A stretch of DNA of 64,000 bases from Cheiracanthium punctorium. Lineage: Eukaryota; Arthropoda; Arachnida; Araneae; Cheiracanthiidae. Every line of letters begins with the position of its first letter. The stretch's first letter is position 1. The translations under genes and the position numbers were made by a program. The stretch is from positions 62,001 to 126,000 of the forward strand of contig JAWZYV010012391.1 of NCBI GenBank assembly GCA_038373885.1. The letters run 5' to 3'. The notes under the pieces were generated by a model, which searched no databases, was not told the DNA's origin, and worked only from the letters and a program-made list of their open reading frames with translations. This document shows, one piece after another, positions 1 through 12,890 of the stretch.

Positions 1-1019
1 CACCACTGTCTTGGCAATATATCTGTTAGTTGCTAATTAAATTTTTAGTCGACACTGTAATCCACAAGTACCAAATATAACCAAAATTTTGAATGTCTAA
101 TCCTCTCAATGCTTCTCTTTATTCTGAAAATCTGTTCTTACTAGTGGTGAAGAGTTAATCGGGAAAAATTCTAGTCTACTGCAACTTCTAAACCCAGTAT
201 TAAGCTACAGTTGCATTTTTTTAGGAAATGTGAAAAAAAAATCTTAAGAATACAAGGAATATAAGCCAATTTGTTAAAATGTTTATTACATAACAAAGCA
301 TCCTTTTTCCCCCTTACAGCACTGTATTTGTAATTGTATTATTTGTTTGAAGGTTACAAAATAGAAGTAAGATGCACCAAAGCACCTTGTCACTCCTGCC
401 TTTCCATAGACGCTAGTATATACATGTCACTTGAAAGAAAAACTACACGCAAAAAGAAAATGAGACATACTATAATTCCAAAACCAGCTCGATGCAAGCT
501 TAATTTTTTCAGGAAACAAAAAATATTTTCCCTTGAGCCAGTTTTGATTTAAAACTAGCACTTTTAAAGCATTCTTTCTACAATTTTGAACCAGATTTGA
601 GCCATTAGGCTTTGCAGGGTAATGAAGTGGATCATAAACTTGTACAGAAAAACACTGAGCTGGTTTTTGGAACTAGAAGCTTAAAAAATGTAAATAATAA
701 TAATAATAAAAAAGAAATACACAATAAATATTCTTTACTTAAAATATTTTTTTAAATGAAAATGAAATGATGCCTTTTTTTCTTTGGTACTAAGGCTATA
801 TTGCCCAGTGTACCCTTCTGTGTCTGAATGCTGATCCTTGATTACTACATAAACCCTTTTCAATTTTACTGCAAATTTTTTTAAATGTATTTTTTAATTT
901 TTTAGTAAATTAAAAATCAATAATAGGGAGAGAGAGATTGATTTCTGTAGTTTTAAATTTTGATGATTTAAAATGTGCAGTATACTGAGTATTTAAATAA
1001 CTCAGTATTTTAATTTAAG
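1..1019. other. Non-coding, probable intron
   Basis: AT-rich sequence with A/T runs and no convincing reading frame. A short open frame at 334-552 has no recognisable domain and looks like chance. The stretch ends in a T-rich tract and AG at 1018-1019, which I use as the acceptor of the first visible exon, so it is probably the 3' end of an upstream intron. An earlier AG near 1005 is excluded because the coding frame then meets TAA at 1011. Confidence 0.5.
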
Positions 1020-1564
1020 GGTCCCAAGAAACAGTCAGCCAGGAAAGAAGCAATCAAGAAAATTCCAGCTAAGAAGATGGCATCTAAGAAAATTGCAACC
1101 AAAAAGGCTGATTATCATTGTAAAAACACACACACAAAATATACTGATAAAAAAAAGAAAGGATGGAGTATAAAAAAATCAACAGCCTTAATGAATGAAT
1201 TGACCGCTGAAGAGAGAGCTATGATTGCTAAGGAATGGTCTTTGATGAAACAGTGGCCAAGAAAAGATGAAATGCCCTCAACAAGTAAAGAGAAGGAAGC
1301 ACGAGAGGAAAGAAAAGCAAGAAAAATGGAAAAACATTCCAAAAGGAAGATGAAAGAAGAGAAAATAAGGAAGAAAAAAGAAGAGAAAAGAAGAAAGAAA
1401 AAAGAGAAGAGAAGGAAGAAGAGGAAAAGGAAACATGTTGTTTTATTTAATACTGAAGAATATGCTTTGAAAAATCATATTATGGAGTTAACATCAATGC
1501 CGAATTGTGTAACAATCTTGTCTCAAAGACTTGATTATAGTGCAATTTCGGATGAATTTAATAG
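1020..1564 (+). CDS. Exon a of a TAF5-family-like gene (Lys/Glu-rich segment)
   Basis: Open frame running from AG at 1018-1019 to a donor AG|GTAAGA at 1564/1565, 545 nt, starting in phase 0 and ending two bases into a codon. The ATG at 1077 is internal: the frame is open back to 1020 and reads a Lys-rich stretch. The product is very basic (many KK, KKEKRRKKK-type runs, residues ~85-135 of the exon) and ends in a less biased part (LFNTEEYALKNHIMEL...YSAISDEFNR) that leads into the next exon. Splicing to 10880 restores an Arg codon and keeps the frame. The gene starts upstream of the window. The Lys/Glu-rich block is unlike the TAF5 proteins I know and could be lineage-specific. That it is a real exon is well supported by phase. 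The family call rests mostly on the two later exons. Confidence 0.7.
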
Positions 1565-1890
1565 GTAAGATTTTTATACATTACACTAGATTATCATTTT
1601 ACATGGTTTAAACACGGTGAAAAAAAAAGGACAAAAAACATGTTGATTTTTATTTTACCAATTCATAATGGTAATACAGTAGAAGACCCAAAATCCACCC
1701 ACCTTGGTTCCTAACCTTGTGCAAATTTTAGAATTGTGTGGATTTTGGTTCATAATAGAAAAGCTATTCTATTTCAATTCACCTCTTAAACAGGTAATAA
1801 TAATAATAATAAATACAGTAAAAACAAGAGAAGCAAATCAAATTACTTACATTATTATTAGAATCATAATATATATAGAGAGGAATAATA

Positions 1891-2602
1891 AAAGATGCAC
1901 AACTATGTTCTCGCTGTTTTTTTGTATGAAAATGCAACTTTATTGTGCAGAAATGGTTAAAAATGATTCATTCAAAATATTGCCCATCGCTAGACACAAC
2001 CTTTTCCCATCGTTCGGGCAGAGCTTGAATACCCTAACGGTAAAAGTGTTCGTTGTGGAAGGCCAAAGCCGTACCCAGGGGGTCTGGTGTCCTCCCCCCC
2101 CGAAATTTAAAATTTTGTTAACAAAACAATAATAATGAAGCCATTTTGTGAAAAATTTAGCCTTTAGCCTATATTTAGCGTTTTCACCTCTTGGTCCTCC
2201 CAGGGTAAACTAAGCAGGTTTTTGGCTGTCCATTAGGGAAATGGTCGTCAACATCAAAATCACCGTTTTTAAAGTGAAGAAAACAATCACAGCACGTTGT
2301 TTCACTTAAAGCAGCATTGCCGTAAACGTTTTGGCGCTCTCAATGTGCCACAGCTGCCGTTTTCATTAAATGAAACAGAAAAATCAGCACTTCCTGCAAA
2401 TGACGATTATTTGGCATGAATTCAGACATTTTTACACACCCAAAAGTATTTGACGAAAACATACGATCACAACTGCAGGACAGCAGTTTGTTTACTGTAT
2501 GTCTCAGCTTCGTTCCTACCGTTTTCGATTGCTCGCAATCGACCAGCACTGACTGCTGGAGCCATCTATTGACAAACAGCAAGAACTTAGTTGCGCACCC
2601 TA
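1891..2602 (-). pseudogene. mariner transposase remnant with internal deletion
   Basis: Minus strand. About 2205-2440 reads a mariner N-terminal HTH region, including SETTCCDCFLHFKNGDFDVD. About 1953-2030 reads the C-terminus QALPERWEKVVSSDGQYFE followed by TGA. The middle of the transposase, including the DDD catalytic core, is missing and replaced by about 140 bp of unrelated sequence (about 2060-2200, with a G/C run). The ends are imperfect inverted repeats (AAAGATGCACAACTATGTTC at 1891; the inverted GGTGCGCAACTAAGTTC at 2583-2600), with TA on both sides. It lies inside Tigger-like copy 1 and so inserted after it. The irritans-type subgroup is my reading of the C-terminal motif. Confidence 0.85.
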
Positions 2603-2684
2603 TATTATGTACAAAATGAGATTACCTACAAATTTTTAAACATTTGTTGAACAGTAGTTTGACTTTGGAATGTTCTATTTATAG

Positions 2685-3960
2685 TTCTAAGCACTAAGGT
2701 GCTATTTTGCTCAAGCCCAGATTTTTGTCTATGCGATCTTGTAGACAGGATCTGTAGACATGAACTTTTCAAATGTGCTTGCCAGATAGCGTGGAAGGGG
2801 GGGGCCATTAATAACATGTTGAAAGTCGCACAAGGTTTGCAATTTTTAGATGATTGATCGCTAAGTTTGGTGCCAAAACACGACAGTTTATTATAAAGGG
2901 GAAGTATAGTTAGAAAATGCCTAGAAAAGATTGTAAAATAGTTTTAATAGGCAATTTTAATATAGATTTCAATTCCAAAGAAGTGTTTTATGGAACAGAG
3001 AAGACAAATATGGTACACTCATAGATTATGATACACTTTCCAAATGGTATTTATAGAGGTAAAGTATAGTTTGACTATGCCTGGCAAAAATTATTAAACA
3101 GTTTCAGTAGGCCATTTTAATATAGATTTTTATTCCGAAGACGGGTTTTATGGAATAAGGAAGGAAAACATGGTACACTCATGGATTATGATGCCCATAA
3201 AAGATAAATCATTACATTTCTGATTTAAAAAAAAAGTAGAATACAACTATAATGAAATAAAAACACAGTCAAAAGTATTTCAGTTATATTTTCACATTAA
3301 ATACAAAAGCATAGGAGAAAAAAGAAAAAATGACGACTAGCAAAGCAAATGGTTTCAAAATGTCTTTTTTATTTTTTAATTTTGAAAACATGTTCTATTG
3401 TGATTTGTTTTAAAATATTATTTTTTTTTAACTTTCAGTTTCTTTATTTATTTTTGCAAATTGTATATTATCATCAATTCTTGTTTTGTTACAGAACTTT
3501 GCTATTCTAAAAATTTAAGGTATTCTTCTCCTATTTTAAACTTTTATCAAATGGATTTCATTATTATTATTACCCAAGTTTTCATCATCACCAGAATCTT
3601 ATTTATCTGGATTCAAAACACTTTTTAACAGTTCCATCACTAATGGATGACTGCAAATTTCATTATTTACATCAGAGAAGGCGTGCAGATATTAGATGTT
3701 TGCAGATTTTATGTCGGCAAATTTTTGGTGCTCGACTGTACTTGGTGAAGATTGTAAAATAGTTTTAGTCGCAATTTTTTAAGATGGATTTGGATTCTAA
3801 CGATGGGTTTTATGGAACAAGGAAGAAAAATATGGCACACTAATGAATAATGATACACTTTCCAACTTAATGAAATAAGGAAGAAAAATTAGGATGACAC
3901 ATAAATTATAATACACTTTTTATATATAGCACATTAGTGCATATTTAAAATCTGAAAGTG
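2685..3960 (+). repeat. Helentron-like repeat block with GDFN-like units
   Basis: Units at about 2900-3010, 3070-3190 and 3735-3850 share a segment that reads CKIVL(I/V)G(N/D)FNIDF. The first two are spaced about 170 bp apart. The whole block is found inverted at 38740-40000 inside a Helentron, including the flank GTCGCACAAGGTTTGCAAT (2825-2843). Each unit could be a short relic of an endonuclease domain (GDFN motif) amplified in tandem, or a minisatellite that only looks like one. It lies inside Tigger-like copy 1. 3200-3735 is unrelated AT-rich filler. Confidence 0.55.
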
Positions 3961-4846
3961 TTTTGTTTCAGATTTTCTTACTTTTTTTTTCTATGCTGTC
4001 ATTATTTCCTGTTTCGTAAAACAGTTTTGCTGCTCTACAAATCCGAGATATTTCTCTCTCAGTGCCAAACCTTTATCAAAAGTTATCAAGCTTTTGGAGC
4101 ATCCTCAGAGTGTTTACTGCTTCACAGTGTATCTTGTGACTGTTATTCAGTGTCAATTATTTCACTATCTGTCACCTTAAAATTATTAATGTTACCATCA
4201 GAGTTCACAAATTCTAAAATATAATTTTTTTTTTAAAGTGGTAATTGCTTATTTAATTTTACTCTGTAGTTATATTGCAGTTTTCTGAACTTAGAGCTGG
4301 TAGGCCAGATTTCATTGTTTGCATTGAACATACAGTGCAGATTTTTGAGCTTTTGGATTGGCAGATTTTGGATCTTCTGCTGTACCATTATTTTTTGAGA
4401 ATTTTTAGATCTGTTGGGTATATTTACTATTCAGTATATACAAAGTGGTATATGAGAAAGTATGCGACAAAATCTATCTATCATTATTCTTTATTTATAA
4501 GTATACTTTTTTACACTGTTTTCTTTTACATGGTATTGCGCTGAATGTTTCCCCTTTGTAAAAAGAGAATTGGATGTATTTAGTTTAGAAATATTGTAAC
4601 TGTTATGTTGAAAACTATACAGTATTAATCAATGTGAAGGATTTGAAATATTACTGTAACTCAGCACAAAAACATGCTATAAAATTTTAGCATTTCTTAC
4701 AGTTTTTCTCTATTTTTGCTTCTTTGGACTGTTTAAATTGTATGCTGAGTTATATTCACAAATCTTTCTTATCCTCCTGGTTTTCCTTGCTGAATAATTT
4801 AACAGATGACTTGTACATATGTTAAATTATAAATATGTTTGGTGTA

Positions 4847-5225
4847 CTCATCTAAACTTATTTCATTTGAAATAGATACAATAATGGAATAATACTAAGT
4901 TTTATTGACTTTTAGTGAACATTTGAGATATCGCCAAGCTGGGTTCAGTTTGAAAGACGTATTTATGGCACGTAATTTGGCAATATTTTCTTAAAGCTGC
5001 CAAGCTTGAAATAGTTCACTATATTTTGGACATAGCAGAGATAATGATTGTCTACAGACTTTTAATGAATTGAAGTTATCCATATACCTTAATGTATTGA
5101 AAGTCTTTTCAAAGGTCACCCAAAAGGAATAAATTTCCCATTCAATTGCAGTTACAAAAGAGAAGCACAGTTAAATATTGCAATGGTTCTAAATGCAAAA
5201 AAACTCTGTAGTAATAAACTCTTAA
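4847..5225 (+). repeat. Fragment of the hairpin-ended modular repeat (copy D)
   Basis: Matches the 5' part of the repeat copies at 53495 and 57450. Shared landmarks include ATCGCCAAGCTGGGTTCA (4930-4947), GCTGCCAAGCTTGA (4996-5009) and the ...TGTATTGAAAGTCTTTT... segment near 5095-5110. The terminal hairpin is absent, so this is a truncated copy. Confidence 0.65.
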
Positions 5226-6384
5226 TTATACACCACTGACTAATTTTTAACTATATTCCAGGGTTAAAAAAGACCCAGTGACTAAAAATGAAACTTTTGC
5301 TCCTAATTTAAAGATAAGCCGACTTTTTTCAATAAAAAATATCATTTTCATACTAGTTTCAAGTTTTGGGCTACTTGTACTTTACTCCAGGTGACTAATT
5401 TAAAAATTAGATTTCTTTTTTGCCAACTCCCTTTTCGGGTTGTGATTCGCCATTTATCAAACATTCTAATAAATTTTTTAAATTGTGCTATAAAAATAAA
5501 TGTACTATATGCTCTGTTATACAGCACATAGTTTTTTCATTTATCATTTTATTCATTCCTTCTTAAATGTAGCTAAATGATGTATGTTAATTTATTAATT
5601 ACAAGATCATGCAAAAATGCGACTATTTTGGCAACTAAGAAAATGGTTACTAAACTGGTGACTTTTTTATGTCAATGAGGCCACTAATGCTACAATATTT
5701 TCTTTGACACTGGTACACTGGTAGACACCTTGTATTCTGTGGGTTTAGAAAGTTTATATTTTAATAACAAAGTAGTCCTTCAACTAATGTTTTACTCATT
5801 AAATAATAATCGGTGCTTGCATTTTGTTGCATGTATATTGACTAATTAGAGCTCAATTTATGAATCTTTGAAATTCCTATTAGGCTACATAAAAGTTTCT
5901 CAATTTTTTAGAAGAAATATTATTATAGCTCAGGTGGGTTTAGCTTTGGGAATATTTTCTGGAATAAAAGCGTCCAGGGTTGGGGACTTTTGATGCAATA
6001 TTTAGGGATGCATTCGTCATTTTTAGCCATTAGCAAATTACATAATAGAATTTTTAAGCTTCCTCTTTTTAAAAATAAACACAGACTGTATTTCAAAAAA
6101 TTTAAAAAAAAAGGCCTCCAAATTGAAATTAGTTATGCTTGACAAAGCAGATGGCACTACTATGCCAAATGCAAAAAGTAAAAGAGTTTTCTTTAAAAGT
6201 ATTCGTATTTTTCCCAATAAAATTTTTTTTGTCTGATAAATTTTAACTTGCCTTTCTTTGAAAAAAAAATAATGTAACCTAAATTTTTATACTGCTTTCC
6301 AATTAATCTATGCAAATATTTTCCCTCTGAGAGTGCATAATTAATAAAACTTACGAACCCATGTCAATTTTATAAGCAACTGAT

Positions 6385-8480
6385 TAGGGATGTAACGAAT
6401 ATTGATTTTGCTGGATACCAGATATTGGATATCCAAATCTCCTTTGGTTGCCGAATATGGATATCCATCACTAAACATGTATTTAGTTATTGAGTTTCTT
6501 CTTTTTTTTTAATATGACATCAGAACAATAAATGGCAAACATGTTTCACACATCATTAAAGTATTTTTTTAATAATTGACTTATAATTTGCAAAAAACTA
6601 AATATCTTTGCAAATGTACACATAAAAAATATTACTTAAAATATAAACAGTTAAAATATTCTTTTATGCGTACATTACTGGCAGAAGCAAACAAATTTTA
6701 ACCATGACTTTTGATATACCTGTGATAAATGAGTTATTTTTTTTCCAAACATAGGTTTAATGCCTTTTTTTCTGTTTTAATCATTTAATATTAATTTACA
6801 TTAAGTCATTTTTAGTTTTATTTTAAGTTGAATTACTTTTAGAGATTGATAAATAAAAAGTAAATCCCTTTTAAATATTTATAATGAAATTATAATTCTT
6901 TCTTTTGGTTTATACATCTTCTTTAGTTTTATACATTATGGAACAGAATTTTTATGGTTATGCATTAAATTTCTTTAGTCAAAAATAATTTAAAAAAAAA
7001 CCTACAAGCTAAAAAATAAAAATAGATCTGTTTAATTGTTTAGCTTCTAAAATATATGAGCATTATTTCATAGTACAAAAACTTATAAGGTACCATAAAG
7101 GAAAAGTTGAGGGGGGAGGCAAATTAATTTTAAAAAATCGTTTCAAACATTCAAACATTAGTTTCCAAATTTTAGGAAAATTTTACTTTTTTTACTCTTG
7201 ATTTTGATATGCAACACACACACACAAAAAAGAAAAGATTAGTCAAAGTACTTTATATATGGAGTGATAATCATACACTGGAGTAGTAACTAGAATGAAA
7301 CTGTAGTTGTAACTATAACAACTATTTTAAACATCTAAAATACCATGTAATACAAATACCGTGTGTACTAAAATATACAGCTGAGCATTGCGTAACACAA
7401 GCAGTCATGTTATAATTTTCATTGATAAATATTTCACAAATACATCTTAAATGTACATTTTTTAAGTAGACTTAACTTTAGAAATCAATTGAAACTTGCA
7501 GAAAATTATAAGTGAATTTAACTAAATTCAATTAGAAAATAAATATGTAAAATAAGGGTTAATTTTTAACCATTAGGTATTGGAGGCTTCAATAAAGGAA
7601 TGCTCAGTAACAGATTGCCATTTAAAAAAAGGATGAAAATTGAAAATTTCTCCCTGCCTCTATAAATAAATTTTGAAGGCAGAATATTGCCTTCAAAATT
7701 ATTTATAGACATTATTTATTTATACACACCTGCATGCCTGGCATGGAGTTTTTTGTTAATGACCAGATTTCCAGAGCAAATTAAAAATATCGGAGAAACT
7801 CCATGGGGTGAGAGTGTAAAATTACATTATTTGTGGGATTACCATGAGAGAAACTGCATATACTGAATGCACATATTTTTCAAATGATACTCTGCACAGT
7901 GCTTATGATTAAGCTTTCCCTATAAACAGCAGTCTACAGCTAAAAAGGATGAGAAGATCGCCTCCAAGTTTGCACATGAACACTACAGGAAATGAGGAAA
8001 TGTGCTTAAGTTGTTTTTTTTTTTAGTTCAGAAAATGTCTTCTAAGCGGCACTTTGTAGCAGGAAATCGGCTCTAAATATGAGCCTAACTAGTTATAAAT
8101 GTGCTCAAAGAATACTGAGCAAATGTTGAAATTGTGTGTTTACTTTCAATGATTCATTTCCAGTGTTAAATTTGCTGTTTTTTCATGTTTAATAGCAACT
8201 TGAACATTTTCAACTTCAGCTTTTTAATCAAAATTTCCCTAAGCACTTCTCATGTATAGTCTATAAAACAAATTTGGTTACTATCTGTTCACACATTTTA
8301 GTCGTAGAATTCTGTTTATAGGGAAAGTTTAATTATGTCAGTTATAATTTTCCATCTTGTCCCTTGCATGTTATAGATAGAACTTTAGTTTTTGCCGGAT
8401 ATCCGAAATACTGCCAGACATCCGACAGTATTTCGGATATTGAAAAATCAGCAGGATACCGGATATCCGTTACATCCCTA
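6385..8480. mobile_element. hAT-like non-autonomous DNA transposon, 2.1 kb
   Basis: Terminal inverted repeats TAGGGATGTAACG (6385-6397) and CGTTACATCCCTA (8468-8480). The sub-terminal DNA on both sides is rich in GGATATCC palindromes. Flanks are CAACTGAT (6377-6384) and CAACTGAC (8481-8488), an 8-bp duplication with one mismatch, as expected for hAT. No transposase frame is visible, so it must have been mobilised in trans. A truncated relative lies at 32155-32453. Confidence 0.75.
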
Positions 8481-8984
8481 CAACTGACAAAACAAATCTT
8501 TTCTCTTCTTTATTCCAAGCAAAACAAAACAAATACTAATACAGAACCAACTCAAAGTGCAAAATCTTTATTTGAAAATCCTATTGAGAAAATGTAAATA
8601 AAAAATACAATTTTCATAAATTGTGAACGCTTTCTGTTGAACCTATACATGCCTCGAAACGACCACTTATGAATGGGGTATGCAGGACTAATGACATTGT
8701 TATCCTCTTTTGTTTTAAATTTTACTCAGAGCTTCTATATTAGACTTTTGAGATTGGAATTTTGTGTATGATTATTGATACTAGCACAATATCTAGCTTA
8801 AAAATAAGTCAGTGTTTTCATTAATTTTTTATAATCTTCATTGAAGCATTATTTTTGTCTACTTTTATTCTCTTTGTTATTATATTATTGCTTCTTATTC
8901 TTTTCTTTCTGTCAAACCAGAAAATTTTCTTCTAATATGTAATAATGGGATGACAATTTTTTCTTTGAATTGCCTTTAATTTCA

Positions 8985-9113
8985 ATTCTATCTCCAAACA
9001 TATATTAATATGGCCAATCTTAAGAGGTGGCCATTAGTTGAAATTTCTGTTCTATCTCCAAATATATATTGATATATGGCCAATCTTAAGTGGTGACCAT
9101 TAGATGAAATTTC
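8985..9113. repeat. Direct duplication, about 65-bp unit x 2
   Basis: TTCTATCTCCAAAYATATAT...GGCCAATCTTAAG occurs twice in tandem (starts about 8985 and 9050) with several mismatches. No function visible. Confidence 0.7.
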
Positions 9114-9788
9114 ACTATCTTTATACAACTGTTCATAAAAGTGAAGAAAATGAAAAGTTGATGCTATTCTGTGCAATGATTCTTATAGTTTTATAAAATA
9201 AACTGTTGACGAAAATTCTAAGGCAAGGTAGGTGGAAGTATTCTATTTGATATGTTTCTTTGTATATATTTTCGTAAAATAGACAGTCGAGAAAAGTTTT
9301 GGAGTAAGTATATTCTCTACAAGTAAGACAATTTATTTCTGCATTCATGTTGTTTATTATTTTATTTAAAATATAAATTTTGAAATAGTTCACGTTTACA
9401 ATTTATCATAAAATAATCTTTTATAAAAACTCTCACAGCTAAAAATAATTTAGTGATTAAAAAGTTTAGAAAAAACTACTACAAAATTTCTCTAAAATTT
9501 TTCTACAAAATTTTAATTAAATTAATTTAGTGATATTCAACCTTTTCAATTTTCCCTCATTATTTGATAGTCTCTAGATTTTTCATCAAATCTTTTAACT
9601 CATAGGAACAGTATCATAAATCTGAAGAATCATTAAAAAGCCCGAATTTCCATTTTAAAGCCTTAAGATCCGAGCCTCTTTTAACACTTATGAATTTTTG
9701 TTTTATTTGTTGATCTGAAATGGAAATTGTGCTAGAAATGCTTTTTCTGCTCTGAACAGAACAAATGTCTTGTATTGAAATAAATGTA

Positions 9789-10610
9789 CCGTAATTTCTT
9801 GCAAGAAATGCCGCATCAGCATAAATGCCACACTCAAAGAAAATGTCATGAAAAATATTAAAACTGCATAGAATTGCTGTTTAAGTTCAAATGTGTGCAA
9901 CATTGCTGTGAATACCACAGTCACAAAATCTTTGAAGTGTCCTAATGTATGGCATACAATTTAAGAGAAATGAATGAAATCAAATCATAATAGAAAAACA
10001 AGTTTTATGTAAGAAATTATGAAAATGGACTTACGTTCATGAATATACTTATATTTATCCACTGAATGTTCATATACGTAATACTCATACTATGTTGTTA
10101 AAAAAAAATGCCTAATACTCATTCTGTGTTATTTAAAAAAAGGGGGGGAAGGGAGAGAAAGAATGTTGTAGATCACTTTTACATCCATGTGATCAAAACA
10201 ATGGTGGAATTGTGTCACCATTCAGAAAGAATTGCGGTAGATTTATTTACAATAAAATGGGGAGGGGAGGGGTTCGGTCCATCATAGGAAACATTGATAG
10301 GGACAGAAAATAAGAACAGAATCTGTTCAACCTGATGTGAAAGGAAAAAGTGTCACTCTTCCAAGATCTTGTTTAGGATGTAAGGCACTCAAAGGAAAAA
10401 ATATGGACCCGGATAAACACAACAAAATTTATGGAAAAAAACTGACCTATCTTTTCTGTAGAGCACCATTGTGATAAGCTATTTCTCCATGATATCCGTG
10501 GAATATTTTCTTCTAGCACATGTAAGTGCCACATTAGAAGAAGCGCGCACCTGCTCAAATTTTAAGTTTTAAACACGTAAATTCCATGGCGTTTCTTCCA
10601 GAAATTACGG
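9789..10610. mobile_element. TA-flanked MITE with CCGTAATTTC ends
   Basis: Begins CCGTAATTTCTTGCAAGAAA (9789) and ends in the inverted form TTTCTTCCAGAAATTACGG (10592-10610). TA lies directly outside both ends (9787-9788, 10611-10612). It has an internal G-rich tract and no complete transposase. TA duplication fits the Tc1/mariner/pogo superfamily. The family itself is not identified. Confidence 0.65.
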
Positions 10611-10879
10611 TAACAGATGTCAGTGAAAAAAAAGGAGAGACAGGGGAGAAAAAAAGGAGGCCCTTAAAAAAAAAATTATATTTTTGTGTTAGGTGGTTAA
10701 AGTGTTGCAATTTGTATTAACGTCCTGTTATCTTTTTCCCAGACTTTTTTGACACTTGCTATCTCTTTGTTAGACTCAGAACAGTTGTTTGCTTGATTTC
10801 AACAATAAAATTTTTGTGTATTTTTTCATTTTTTCTGATGCAATGCACAAAGGCTAACCATGGTATTTTATATATTTAG

Positions 10880-11022
10880 ATTTATTGAATATATCGAAGA
10901 TTATCCAAAACCTTCAGAGTTAAAAGATTTAGTTTTACCCTTATTTGTTTATTTCTACTTTTTATTATTACCAACACGGGAAAATAAAGATGCAGAGACT
11001 GAAGCCAAAGCTATTAGAAATG
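10880..11022 (+). CDS. Exon b of the TAF5-family-like gene
   Basis: 143 nt between acceptor TATTTAG (ends 10879) and donor ATG|GTAAGT (11022/11023). It enters completing an Arg codon and leaves one base into the next codon. It reads FIEYIEDYPKPSELKDLVLP followed by LFVYFYFLLLPTRENK. The pattern of an acidic helix, then EL..L+.PLFVY.Y..L+, is the signature I know from the NTD2 (TFIID_90kDa) domain of TAF5 and TAF5L, subunits of TFIID and SAGA respectively. Whether this is TAF5, TAF5L or a divergent paralogue cannot be settled from this fragment. Confidence 0.7.
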
Positions 11023-12372
11023 GTAAGTACAATTTTTAGAATCTACAAGGTTAGTCAAAGTATAAAGTGCTTCATGTATGCATTTAAAAGATGAATTGCT
11101 TTCCATGTAAGTTAGTAGTGTATGCAGACTTCCTTCAAGAGAGGAGAGGGGGGTTGGGGATTATTGACATAATTTTTATGTAAAAAATTAAAAATATATG
11201 GACTTCATATTTTTCTAAGCTAAAAAAAATTTAGGCTAAGGGGTTAGAGCTGGTTGGTTCGCAACAACCCCCTTCTTGCTTGCATACATCACTGATGTAA
11301 GTATGGACTATACAAATTTCAGTAGGTAAGTACAATTATGACCAGGGTATCAGTGATTTAAAAAAAAGTCTTTGATTTAAATCAAGAATGCACAACCTCT
11401 GGCCCACAGACCATTATTGGATCATGACACCTGTACCATTCACCCGCCAACTTAGTCGCACTTTGAAAAACACGAATCAAAATCCAAAAATTCAATTTTT
11501 AAGAAAGGAATTAATTAAAAAATTTAATATTTTAGATTTGTTTTCAATTTCCATTAAGGCTATTTCACTTGAAAATCATGCAACTTTCGAACAGTTTAAA
11601 AAAAAATTTAATTGAGCTAGAGACTTGAAAAAAATTAGAATGTCTCTTTACAAGTTGCACTGTGAACTGACACTCACAATGAACTTATAATAATTACAAA
11701 ACTGTCGGTAAAAAATGCTAAATATATAAAATTTTGCGATATTTTCAAAACACATAAATCCTCGGCCCATTTTTTAAGCCGATTTTTGTACCACTGAATT
11801 TTTTCTGTAAGTTGCATGAGACATACAGTTTTATTGTTAGTGTCATAGGGATTGTTAATTTTTTCAAGTGTTTAACATCATTTGTTGTAACAAGCTGTTC
11901 AAAAGTTGTGTGGCAACGATCGCTCTTAAGATAGATCATCAATATGTGGCATCATATTTTCAAGAACTTTTATTTATGATTGGGTGATTTCACAGTATTT
12001 TGATTGTTTATGTCATGTCCTCAATAAGTTAGATTGGTGTTATAGCATCACAAAAAAATTGAATTAAGTGAGCATTAAAAAAAAAAAAAAAAAAAAAAAA
12101 ACTATCTAACCAGAGTTGTCAGATTTGCTACCTGGGTAGCTCCCCATTTTCCCAACTGGGACGGTTTTTTGGGTAAAGGGTTTTTCTATGGCCCCCTGGG
12201 TTCAGGTACCATGGCCTGAGATGGGCCCAATGCAGCCTTAGGCAATTTAATTGTTTAATTATTTTAATACAAACTAGAGATTTTTTTTTTTTTTTTTTTT
12301 TTTCATCTAGTGAAATTTTACAAGAGATTCTACAGCTAATTTGTGCTTAAAATTTAAAATATATATTTATTA

Positions 12373-12890
12373 CTGTTGACACCGATTATAACGTACTCCT
12401 AAAAAAAATCTTAAAATGGAGATCTAAAAAAGTGGGGGGGGGGGGGGGATGGACCTAATGGAACCTAAAAAAGTAGTACATTATAAGCAATACCGCTGGT
12501 ATTATTCAATATTACACAAAAAAAAGGAAAATGGGCTCATAATTTCACTGTAATATGCGTTTTTAAAAAGTCTGATTTTTTAAAATTTAAATTAAATAAA
12601 AGACAGAAAATTCTTTATTACAATTTTATTGAGATAAATAATCTGTAATTTTCTTTTGTTTTAAATAAGCAGATGGTACTTTAAAAAGGAAATAAAATGC
12701 TTAAGAAAAATAAAATTTTATTTTTGGTATAAAAAGTATGTTATAGCCAAAGTACGTACTTTTGTTAAGTACGTTTTAACCGAAATCAAATAACATTATA
12801 AATATAGGACTTCAATCGGGACTTAGCTTTTAGGTACATTATAACCAATAGTACGTTATATCCCAGGTCCGTTATAACCAGTGTGCACTG
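12373..12890. mobile_element. Tigger/pogo-like MITE, 518 bp
   Basis: Left end CTGTTGACACCGATTATAACG (12373) and right end inverted, CGTTATAACCAGTGTGCACTG (12870-12890), with about 16 of 21 bases matching. GTAC-GTTATA motifs repeat inside. No coding frame, so a non-autonomous element. The target duplication is unclear (TA on the left, CA on the right). Confidence 0.55.

Larger units (their letters stand above)
1677..4382 (-). mobile_element. Tigger/pogo-like DNA transposon, copy 1 (decayed)
   Basis: The left end begins CAGTAGAAGACCCAAAATCC after TA (1675-1676). The right end is the inverted form, ...GGATCTTCTGCTG at 4370-4382, followed by TA (4383-4384). CAGT-type ends with TA target duplication fit the pogo/Tigger group. 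About 3975-4230 on the minus strand matches, in translation and DNA, the 41740-41990 segment of copy 2 and looks like a transposase C-terminus (VEQQ-type helix). The element is broken by a mariner remnant (1891-2602) and by Helentron-like repeats (about 2685-3960). It cannot encode an active protein. Confidence 0.7.
1565..10879 (+). other. Intron of about 9.3 kb, transposon-filled
   Basis: Between donor GTAAGA at 1565 and acceptor TTTAG at 10879. It holds a Tigger-like element (1677-4382), a fragment of the hairpin-ended repeat (4847-5225), a hAT-like element (6385-8480) and a TA-flanked MITE (9789-10610). The remaining parts (4385-4846, 5226-6384, 8489-9788, 10613-10860) are AT-rich, and I see no gene in them. 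A direct duplication of about 65 bp lies at 8985-9113. Confidence 0.6.

Noticed and set aside
334..552. 72-codon open frame at the left end
   Set aside because: No domain, ordinary for AT-rich non-coding DNA, and lies before the first supported acceptor.
1565..1568. Stop codon shortly after exon a taken as the end of a protein
   Set aside because: The stop follows a consensus donor GTAAGA, and splicing to 10880 restores a conserved-looking frame.
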